Below, piece after piece: positions 23,846 through 30,685 of a stretch of 40,547 bases of DNA (its first letter is position 1; each line of letters opens with the position of its first letter). The stretch lies in the NCBI RefSeq assembly GCF_002434265.1, contig NZ_DJJS01000009.1, forward strand, positions 1 through 40,547, written 5' to 3'. This DNA comes from Pseudomonas sp. UBA6562 (GTDB lineage: Bacteria > Pseudomonadota > Gammaproteobacteria > Pseudomonadales > Pseudomonadaceae). The translations under genes were made by a program, and so were the position numbers. Below the pieces are notes generated by a model. The model was not told the origin of the DNA, did no database searches, and saw only the letters and a list, made by a program, of their open reading frames with translations.

Positions 23846-24475
23846 TCACAGCAGTTTGTGCGCCATGGCGTATTTCACCAGTTCGGCCAGCGAATGCACT
23901 TGCAGCTTTTGCATCAGCCGCGCCTTGTGGGTGCTGATGGTCTTGCTCGACAGCGCCAACTGCTGCGCGATGTCGTTGACGTTGGCGCCCTGGGCCAAGC
24001 GTTCGAACACCGAGAACTCACGCTCCGAGAGCAAGGTATGCAACGGCCGCGAGTCGGTCAGGCCGACTTCGAAGATCATGCGGTCGGCCAGTGCCGGGTC
24101 GATGTAGCGCCCGCCGGCCGCTACACGGCGGATGGCGGTGAGCAGCAGCGCCGGGTCGCTGTCCTTGGTCGCATACCCTGCCGCACCGGCTTTCAGCGCA
24201 CGTGCGGCCATCTGCGCCTCGTCGTGCATGGACAACATGAGGATCGCCGGCGGGTCGTTCAGCGCGCGAATCCGTGCGATCGCTTCCAGGCCGCTGACGC
24301 CGGGCATGGAGATGTCCAGCAAGACCACTTCGCACGGCGTACCGCGCAAGGTCTCGAGCACCTGCTCGCCATTGCCCGCCTCGCCCACCACCTGCATGTC
24401 GCGAGCTAGGCCGATCAGTTGCTTGATGCCTTCCCGGACGATGGTGTGGTCTTCGGCCACCACTACTCGAATCAC
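23846..24475 (-). CDS. agtR: response regulator AgtR (NarL/LuxR type)
   Basis: Two-component transcription factor of 209 residues. The receiver domain has acidic residues E8/D9 and phospho-acceptor D54 in 'VVLLDISMPG'. The LuxR-type helix-turn-helix lies at about 145-205 ('LSEREFSVFERLAQGANVND', 'SSKTISTHKARLMQKL'). Its ATG overlaps the agtS stop by 4 bases. In P. aeruginosa AgtSR activates agtABCD in response to 4-aminobutyrate and 5-aminovalerate, and PA0601 has been linked to peptidoglycan/GlcNAc sensing. Downstream lies the agtABCD promoter region. Confidence 0.88.
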   Translation of the reverse strand: MIRVVVAEDHTIVREGIKQLIGLARDMQVVGEAGNGEQVLETLRGTPCEVVLLDISMPGVSGLEAIARIRALNDPPAILMLSMHDEAQMAARALKAGAAGYATKDSDPALLLTAIRRVAAGGRYIDPALADRMIFEVGLTDSRPLHTLLSEREFSVFERLAQGANVNDIAQQLALSSKTISTHKARLMQKLQVHSLAELVKYAMAHKLL

Positions 24476-26865
24476 GCGCGTTCCTCCTGTTCCACTGCAA
24501 TGGCCACGCTCAGGCTGGTGCCTTCGCCGGGCTCGCTGTCCAAGGTCATGCTACCGCCCAGCATCAAGGCCCGCTCACGCATGCCGACCAGGCCGAACGA
24601 GGTCGGTCGCGAAGCGTCTGGGCGGAAACCCACGCCGTCGTCGATCACGGTCATGCGCAGCAACGGATGCTCGTGCACCAGCTCGATCTGCACCGTGTGC
24701 GCCTGGGCGTGGCGCATGACGTTGGTCAGCGCCTCCTGCAGCACCCGAAACAGCCCGGTGGCCTTGGCGTCGCTCAAGGCCGGCAGCGATTCGGGCACCC
24801 GCACCAGGCAGGGAATCTGCGTGCGCGCCTCGAAGCGGCGCGCCTGCCATTCGATGGCCGAGGCGATGCCGGCATCGAGGATCGGCGGACGCAACGCCGT
24901 GGCCACATCGCGTACCAATTGGAACAGCTGGGCGATCAGGCGTTTCATGCTCGACAGCCGCTCCTGTAGACCAGGGTCGAGTTCGGCGTAGGCCAGTTCG
25001 CACATCGACACCTCAAGCTTGAGCACCGTCAGCATCTGCCCGAGCTCATCATGCACCTCGCGGGCGATGCGCGCCTTTTCTTCTTCGCGCACGCTTTCCA
25101 GGTGCGCCGATAGCTCGCGCAACTGTTCCTGCGAGCGCTCCAGCGCCTGTTCGGCACGCTTGCTCTGGGTGATGTCCCAGACCACGCCGTCCCACACCAC
25201 CCGGCCGTCGCCCAGGTGCCGGCTGCTGGCCTTGATGTCGGCCCAGCGCCGCTCGCCCTCGCGGGTGAGGATGCGGCCCTGCCATGACCAATCCCGGTCA
25301 TTGGCCAAGGCCAGGTCCTGCACGCGGTGGTAGTCGGCGCGGTCGTCGGGGTGGACCAGTCCGCGCAGCCCCATGTCCGGGTGCTGCAGGCTGGCCGGCG
25401 AATAGCCGACCAGCGTTAGGCTGCCTTCGCTGATGTAGGGAAACTCCAGGCGGCCTTCGCTGGGGTCGCGCTCCAGGCGAAAGACCAGACCGGGCACGTT
25501 GCCGGCGATGCCCTTCAGACGGGCCTCGCTTTCGCGCAGGGCGGCCAGGGCGCGGCGCCGCTCGGTGACGTCGGTGAGGAACACCACCAAGTACTCGCCA
25601 TCGCGAAAGCGCAGAAACGACATCGACAGGTCGACCGGCAGCAGCGTGCCGTCGACCCGCTGGCAATGGCTTTCGACATGTTCGATGTCGTCACCGCTGC
25701 GAGCGCGCTTCCACACCTCCAGCCAGCGGTCCATGTGCAGGCTGGGTTCGATGTCGATCAACGGCCGTTCCAGCAACTCGCCTTCGCGGTAGCCGAGCAT
25801 GCGTTCGGCGGCTTGGTTGGCGTAGCGCACGTGGCTGTCCCAGTTGACCCAGAGAATGCCGATGGCGCTCTGGTCGAGGGAGAACTGGCTCAGGCGCAGG
25901 GACTCTTCGCGCAACTGCCGCTCGGTGAGTTTCTCGCGGGTCGCCAGCAGGTGCCGTTCGAGCTGGCGCTGCTGACGGCGTTGCCAGACCAGAATGGCCG
26001 CGGCGCACAACAGCAGCATGCTCAGCAGCAAGGCCAGGTTCTGCCAGAACCCGGCGGATTCGGCGAAGCGCGGGTATTTTGGCTGCAGCCAGCGCTGATG
26101 GATCTGCTCCAGCGTCTTGCCGGGCATGGCCTGCACGCCGCGCTGCAGCACCTCGGCCAGCAGCGGCCAGTCGGGCCGCGAACCGATGCGCAGCAGTTGC
26201 GGCAGGCCGATATCGCCCACCACTGCAAGGTCGGCGAATTCGCTTTCGCGCGACAGCCGGCTCAGTTGCGCCTCGTCGAGCACCGCATAGGCGGTTTGCC
26301 CGCCCACCGTCCACTGCAAGGCCGTGCGTTCGTTGGGTACGCCTTGCAGGTTGAGTTGCGGATAGTTGCTGCGCAGGTAGTCGGCCAGCGCGCTGGGCAT
26401 GCGCACCGCCACGCGCTCGTCGACGCCCAGGCGCTCCAGCTCCACGGCCACCGCGCCGGTGCGCAAGCCGACCACGCGCTGCGGGATGCGCATATAGGGA
26501 TCGCTGAACAGCCACAGGCGCAGGCTGGCCTGGGTCTGGGTCAGGCCGGGGGCGAAGTCGATCTGGCCCGCCTGCACGGCCCGCTCCAGCGCCGCCTGAT
26601 CGGGAAAATTGCGCCAGGTGAGGTCCAGCCGCAAGGCCTGGGCCAGCCAGGTGACCAGCTCGACGTTGGCCCCATACAACTGCTGTAGACGGCGGTCGAA
26701 CTGGGCATAGGGCGCTTGCAGCACCAGGCCCACGCGCAGGCTGCGGTGGGCATCGAGCCATTGCCGCTGCGCCGGCTCCAGGCTGACCGCCGGCGCCTGC
26801 GCCACGGCCGCCCCACTGAACAGGCACCAGCAGCAGAGCAGCAACAGCCAACGAACGGGATTCAT
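24472..26865 (-). CDS. agtS: sensor histidine kinase AgtS with periplasmic binding-protein domain
   Basis: Membrane sensor kinase of 797 residues. The signal peptide or first helix is at 1-22. A periplasmic SBP_bac_3 domain (about 35-265) is followed by a transmembrane helix (about 275-297). Two PAS domains follow ('SAIGILWVNWDSHVRYANQA' and 'GNVPGLVFRLERD', the second with a PAC segment). Next come a HisKA_3 phosphoacceptor 'AREVHDELGQ' and a HATPase ('EALTNVMRHAQAH', 'DDGVGF', 'GLVGMRERA'). I use the ATG at 26865, because it begins the signal sequence; other in-frame starts reach 26973. It is divergent from the DUF3530 gene by 98 bases. The ligand class fits the adjacent ABC importer. Confidence 0.87.
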   Translation of the reverse strand: MNPVRWLLLLCCWCLFSGAAVAQAPAVSLEPAQRQWLDAHRSLRVGLVLQAPYAQFDRRLQQLYGANVELVTWLAQALRLDLTWRNFPDQAALERAVQAGQIDFAPGLTQTQASLRLWLFSDPYMRIPQRVVGLRTGAVAVELERLGVDERVAVRMPSALADYLRSNYPQLNLQGVPNERTALQWTVGGQTAYAVLDEAQLSRLSRESEFADLAVVGDIGLPQLLRIGSRPDWPLLAEVLQRGVQAMPGKTLEQIHQRWLQPKYPRFAESAGFWQNLALLLSMLLLCAAAILVWQRRQQRQLERHLLATREKLTERQLREESLRLSQFSLDQSAIGILWVNWDSHVRYANQAAERMLGYREGELLERPLIDIEPSLHMDRWLEVWKRARSGDDIEHVESHCQRVDGTLLPVDLSMSFLRFRDGEYLVVFLTDVTERRRALAALRESEARLKGIAGNVPGLVFRLERDPSEGRLEFPYISEGSLTLVGYSPASLQHPDMGLRGLVHPDDRADYHRVQDLALANDRDWSWQGRILTREGERRWADIKASSRHLGDGRVVWDGVVWDITQSKRAEQALERSQEQLRELSAHLESVREEEKARIAREVHDELGQMLTVLKLEVSMCELAYAELDPGLQERLSSMKRLIAQLFQLVRDVATALRPPILDAGIASAIEWQARRFEARTQIPCLVRVPESLPALSDAKATGLFRVLQEALTNVMRHAQAHTVQIELVHEHPLLRMTVIDDGVGFRPDASRPTSFGLVGMRERALMLGGSMTLDSEPGEGTSLSVAIAVEQEERA

Positions 26866-26963
26866 CGCTAACGCGCATCCTGGCAAAGGGGTGGCCATCA
26901 TGCGTGGCCGGAGAAGGAAAATACCATTAGTCTGCAAGGAACATTCTGACGCTGGGTAAGCCG

Positions 26964-27971
26964 ATGTTCTCACTTTATCGCCCGTCGCTGGTGGCCTTCT
27001 GCCTGGTTACTGCCCTGTTGCCCGTTGCGCACGCCGCCGACGAACCGGCGCCGGCAGCGCCCGAGGCTGCCCCGGCGACGTCGGCCACCGCGCCAGCGCC
27101 CAGGCCGCCCCTGGCCGAGCGCAGCGCGGACGAAGCCCAGGCCTTGCAGCGCCTGGTGCCCAAGGACGAGCAGCGGACCCTGGAAGCCGGCGGCGACAGC
27201 TTCCTGGCCCTATGGAAACCGGCCAACGATGCCGAACCCAAGGGGGCAGTGATCATCGTGCCCGGCGCCGGCGAAAGCGCAGACTGGCCCAATGGCGTCG
27301 GCCCGCTGCGGCGCAAGCTGCCCGACAGCGGCTGGCACAGCCTGAGCGTGACCCTGCCCGACCTAGTCGCCGAACAGGCGCAGGCGCGCGTCGAGACGCC
27401 CAGCACCACACCCGCGCCTGCCGACGGGCAGACGGCACCGGCCAAGGACACACCGGACGACGCCAACGCCAATGTCGCCCAGGCCACCTCGCCCGAGCCC
27501 GACAGCGCCGAGAGTACCGACGCGGCGCAGGCGGGCGACCAGCACGCGCAGGCCGACGCCGAACGCATCTTCGCCCGCTTGAAGGCGGCGATCGCCTATG
27601 CCCAGTCGCAGAACGCGCAGACCATCGTGCTGCTCGGGCACGGCAGCGGCGCCTATTGGGCAGCACGCTTCGTCAGCGAACAGCAACCCGCCGAAGTGCA
27701 GAAACTGGTGATGGTGGCGGCGCAAACCCCGGCGCGCGTCGACGACACGCTACAGAGTCTGTTGCCGACGCTGAAGGTGCCCACCGCCGACATCTATTAC
27801 GCCATTCGCGACCAAGACAAACGCGCGGCCGAGCAGCGCCTGCAGGCGACCAAGCGGGTCAAGGACAGCCCGTATCGGCAGTTGTCGCTGATTGCCGCGC
27901 CCGGTGACAGCGCCGCGCAGCAGGAGCAGGTGTTCAGGCGGGTCAAGGGATGGCTGGGCGCAACACCGTGA
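26964..27971 (+). CDS. DUF3530 family exported protein, alpha/beta-hydrolase-like
   Basis: 335 residues with a signal peptide (1-24, cleavage near AHA|AD). An Ala/Pro-rich stretch follows (about 27-50). A C-terminal part resembles alpha/beta hydrolases, with the nucleophile-elbow-like 'LGHGSGAYWAA' (S228) and 'KLVMVAAQTP'. A low-complexity acidic, Ala/Thr/Pro-rich segment (about 143-195) interrupts the domain and probably forms a disordered loop. No function is established to my knowledge. The same family sits next to agtS in P. aeruginosa (PA0599). It is preceded by GGTAAG and by a weak TACCAT box. Confidence 0.8.
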   Translation: MFSLYRPSLVAFCLVTALLPVAHAADEPAPAAPEAAPATSATAPAPRPPLAERSADEAQALQRLVPKDEQRTLEAGGDSFLALWKPANDAEPKGAVIIVPGAGESADWPNGVGPLRRKLPDSGWHSLSVTLPDLVAEQAQARVETPSTTPAPADGQTAPAKDTPDDANANVAQATSPEPDSAESTDAAQAGDQHAQADAERIFARLKAAIAYAQSQNAQTIVLLGHGSGAYWAARFVSEQQPAEVQKLVMVAAQTPARVDDTLQSLLPTLKVPTADIYYAIRDQDKRAAEQRLQATKRVKDSPYRQLSLIAAPGDSAAQQEQVFRRVKGWLGATP

Positions 27972-27983
27972 ACGCAGAGACGC

Positions 27984-28003
27984 GCCAGGGCCGCTGCCCT
28001 GGC
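27984..28003 (+). terminator. hairpin after the DUF3530 gene
   Basis: An 8-bp perfect stem (27984-27991 with 27996-28003, loop CGCT) lies 12 bases after the stop. No U-run follows, so it is a possible terminator only. The rest of the gap to 28091 shows nothing else. Confidence 0.4.
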
Positions 28004-28091
28004 ACGGCGTGCACCCACGGAGCAGGTGCCGACGCGCTCAAGCAACGCACGCGCGAGCGCTAGGAAGGCTCGCCAGGCACGGCCCCGTCGT

Positions 28092-28865
28092 TTACAACCC
28101 GTGCCGCTTGCGCACCACCGCGTAGGCCAGGTGCAGCTCGCGCGTGCGTTCGGTGGCTGCGCGCACTTGGGCGGCGCTGGCGCCCCGGCCTTGCAGCTTG
28201 TCGGGGTGGTGCTGGCTGAGCAGCCGCCGGTAGGCCTGTTTGATCGCACCCGGCTCGCTGGTGGCAGCCACCCCCAGCAAGCGCAGCGCGGCCGCATAGG
28301 TCAAGGCCGGCTTTTCGATCGGGCCGGGCCGGGCCGTTCCTGGTGCGTAGTCGCGGGCCAGGGCCTGCACCTGCAAACGCCCAAGCCCCAACTGCGCGCC
28401 CCAGTCGGCCAGCAACGCCTGTTCGCGGCGCCCGGCCTTGCCGTCGGCCCAGACCATGCGCCAGCAGGCGCGCACCGTGCCTTCGCTGGCGTGGGCCTGC
28501 TGCTTGATGCGGCGCAGGTGATGGCCCAAGCGGTCCTTGCCGGCCTTGCCGCGGTTGAACGCCTCGATCGCCCGCAGCCGCGCCGGCTCCGACAGGTTCA
28601 GCCGCTGCATTTCCTCGCGGGCCTGACGCACGTGGCTCTGCTCGATGCGCCCTTCGCTCTTGGCCAGGCGCCCTAGCAGCACGAACAAGAGCTCTTCGTC
28701 GCCCAGCGGGCCATGGCCGCGCAGACGGCCGACCAGATCGGCCCAGCAGCGCACGCGCAGGCGCCTGTCCATGGCCTGGCCGAGCAGCCCCCCGAGCAAG
28801 GCGCCTGGAATGCTCGCCACGGCAAAGCCCGCGCCTGCGCCCAGCAACGTGCTTGGCCACCACAT
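28092..28865 (-). CDS. djlA: membrane-anchored TerB/J-domain (DjlA-like) co-chaperone
   Basis: 257 residues. An N-terminal Gly-zipper-like membrane segment (about 6-32) is followed by a TerB/DjlA central domain (about 45-165) and a C-terminal J domain (about 190-250) with the HPD motif in 'SQHHPDKLQ'. The HPD motif predicts stimulation of DnaK at the membrane. The domain order is that of E. coli DjlA. Whether it is a true DjlA orthologue or a Pseudomonas relative is uncertain. It starts 1 base after the murU stop, so it forms an amgK-murU-djlA operon. Confidence 0.82.
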   Translation of the reverse strand: MWWPSTLLGAGAGFAVASIPGALLGGLLGQAMDRRLRVRCWADLVGRLRGHGPLGDEELLFVLLGRLAKSEGRIEQSHVRQAREEMQRLNLSEPARLRAIEAFNRGKAGKDRLGHHLRRIKQQAHASEGTVRACWRMVWADGKAGRREQALLADWGAQLGLGRLQVQALARDYAPGTARPGPIEKPALTYAAALRLLGVAATSEPGAIKQAYRRLLSQHHPDKLQGRGASAAQVRAATERTRELHLAYAVVRKRHGL

Positions 28866-28866
28866 G

Positions 28867-29538
28867 CTAAGGCCGCCCGGTGATCAGGCGTTCGGCTTCG
28901 GCCAGACGCTCCGGCGTACCGACGTCGACCCAGCGCCCACGATGATGCTCGCCGCTCACGCGCCCCTGCCCCATCGCCCGGCGCAGCAGCGGCGCCAGTT
29001 TGAAGGCCCCCGGCCGGCAACCTTCGAACAACGCCGGGTCGAGCACGGAAATGCCGCTGAAGGTCAGGTTGCCGGCGTGCTCGTCGCCATCCTGCACCTG
29101 GCCGTCGAGCAGACGGAAATCGCCGCGTCCGTGGTGGCCGGGGTTATCGACCAACACCAGGTGCGCAAGGCCGGGCAAGGGCCGGCGCAGGGCAGCGAAG
29201 TCGTAGTCGGTACAGATATCGCCGTTGATCAGCACGAAGGGCTCGTCGCCCAGCAAGGGCAACGCTTGGAAGATGCCGCCACCGGTTTCCAGCGGCTCGC
29301 CCTCGGGCGAGTAGCGGATGCGCAGGCCGAAACGGCTGCCGTCGCCCAGGTGGTCCTCGATCTGCTGGCCCAGCCAGGCATGGTTGATCACTACCTCGGC
29401 GAAGCCTGCGCCCGCCAAGGCGCGCAGGTGGTACTCGATCAGCGGTCGTCCGGCCACCGGCACCAGGGGCTTGGGCGTGTGCAAGGTCAGCGGCCGCATC
29501 CGCTCGCCCTTGCCGGCGGCCAGGATCATGGCCTTCAT
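28867..29538 (-). CDS. murU: N-acetylmuramate alpha-1-phosphate uridylyltransferase
   Basis: Converts MurNAc-1-phosphate and UTP to UDP-MurNAc in the peptidoglycan recycling route that bypasses de novo MurA and contributes to intrinsic fosfomycin tolerance in P. putida and P. aeruginosa. It has 223 residues. The nucleotidyltransferase signature 'LAAGKGERMRPLT' starts at residue 7. 'INGDICTDYD' carries the metal-binding Asp. The ATG at 29538 overlaps the amgK stop by 4 bases; the long frame to 30078 is a shadow within amgK. Confidence 0.96.
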   Translation of the reverse strand: MKAMILAAGKGERMRPLTLHTPKPLVPVAGRPLIEYHLRALAGAGFAEVVINHAWLGQQIEDHLGDGSRFGLRIRYSPEGEPLETGGGIFQALPLLGDEPFVLINGDICTDYDFAALRRPLPGLAHLVLVDNPGHHGRGDFRLLDGQVQDGDEHAGNLTFSGISVLDPALFEGCRPGAFKLAPLLRRAMGQGRVSGEHHRGRWVDVGTPERLAEAERLITGRP

Positions 29539-30554
29539 GGGCGGGCCTCGGCCTGCAACTCGTCGATCAACTGGCCCAGGGCGGCGAGTTCCGGGCGGCG
29601 TTCGATCACTGCCTTTATGTAGGCGAAGAAGCGCGGCACGTCGGCCAGGTAGCGCGGTTTGCCGTCGCGGTGGCAGATGCGCGAGAAGATGCCGATCACC
29701 TTGAGGTGGCGTTGCACGCCCATCAGGTCGCTGGCGCGCTGGAAAGCGTCGAAGTCGGTCTGGACCGGAATGCCCGCCGCCCGCGCTTGAGTCCAATAGC
29801 TGCGCAGCCAGGTGTCGACCCGCGCCTGCGGCCAACTGACGAAGGCGTCCTTGAACAGGCAGGTGATGTCGTAGGTGACCGGGCCGTAGACCGCGTCCTG
29901 GAAGTCCAGCACGCCGGGGTTGGGCGTGCTGAGCATGAGGTTGCGCGGCATGTAGTCGCGGTGCACGAATACCTTGGGCTGCGCCAGGGCGCTGTCGATC
30001 AGCTGCTGGCTGACCTGCTGCCAGACCGCCTGTTGGGCAGGGGTCAGGGTCAGCTTGAGTTCGTGGCCGACGTACCACTGCGGGAACAGTTCGACTTCGC
30101 GGCGCAGCAGTGCGTCGTCATAGTGGGGGAGCGGTGCCTGGGCAGGCATCCGCTGGAAGGCCAGCAACGCCTCGATGGCATCGCCGAACAGCCTGTCGGC
30201 GTTGTCCGCATCGATCACGTCCAGGTAGGTCTGGCGCCCCAGGTCGCTCAGCAGCAGAAAGCCGCGGGCGATGTCCTGGGCGTGGATGCGCGGCACGTTG
30301 ATGCCGGCTTCGCCCAGCAGCCGGTCGATATCGACGAACGGTTGGCAGTTTTCCTGGGGGGGCGGGGCGTCCATGACCACCAGGCTGCGCTCGCCGCCCT
30401 GCCAACGGAAGTAACGGCGGAAGCTGGCGTCGCTGCTGGCTGCGGTCAATGTTCCAGCGGGGACGGCGCCCCAGCCATTGTGCGCGAAGAGGATCGGCAG
30501 CTGCTCATTCAGCCACTCGGTCAGGTGTTGCAGGCGTACATCGTGTTCGGGCAT
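29535..30554 (-). CDS. amgK: N-acetylmuramate/N-acetylglucosamine anomeric kinase
   Basis: Phosphorylates MurNAc (and GlcNAc) at C1, making the substrate for MurU. It has 339 residues and an aminoglycoside phosphotransferase-like fold. The catalytic loop is 'FVHRDYMPRNLM' and the metal-binding motif 'VLDFQDAVYGP'. The ATG at 30554 has GGAG about 10 bases upstream. It is first in amgK-murU-djlA and divergent from lptD, the standard Pseudomonas arrangement. Together with AnmK (2.9 kb) most of the anhMurNAc recycling route lies in this window. Confidence 0.96.
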   Translation of the reverse strand: MPEHDVRLQHLTEWLNEQLPILFAHNGWGAVPAGTLTAASSDASFRRYFRWQGGERSLVVMDAPPPQENCQPFVDIDRLLGEAGINVPRIHAQDIARGFLLLSDLGRQTYLDVIDADNADRLFGDAIEALLAFQRMPAQAPLPHYDDALLRREVELFPQWYVGHELKLTLTPAQQAVWQQVSQQLIDSALAQPKVFVHRDYMPRNLMLSTPNPGVLDFQDAVYGPVTYDITCLFKDAFVSWPQARVDTWLRSYWTQARAAGIPVQTDFDAFQRASDLMGVQRHLKVIGIFSRICHRDGKPRYLADVPRFFAYIKAVIERRPELAALGQLIDELQAEARP

Positions 30555-30685
30555 TACATGGGTCTCCGACGGCCCTAGCCGTCAAGCGGGTCATGCTTTA
30601 TTATCCAGCATCTTTTTCAGACCATCGAGAGGCGTGCGGCCCCCACACGCGGGCAGATGGCACGCAGGAAGCCCGGACTAATAAG
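30555..30685. promoter_or_regulatory. amgK-lptD divergent promoter region
   Basis: This 131-base spacer must hold promoters for both operons. GATAAT is present on the minus strand (about 30600-30606), and TATTAT on the plus strand at 30599-30604. Neither has a convincing -35. I did not recognise an AlgU (GAACTT/TCTGA) promoter for lptD. Confidence 0.35.

Noticed and set aside
30449..30685. Upstream extension of lptD
   Set aside because: It runs through the amgK 5' end and lacks the signal peptide at its start; the ATG at 30686 fits the family.
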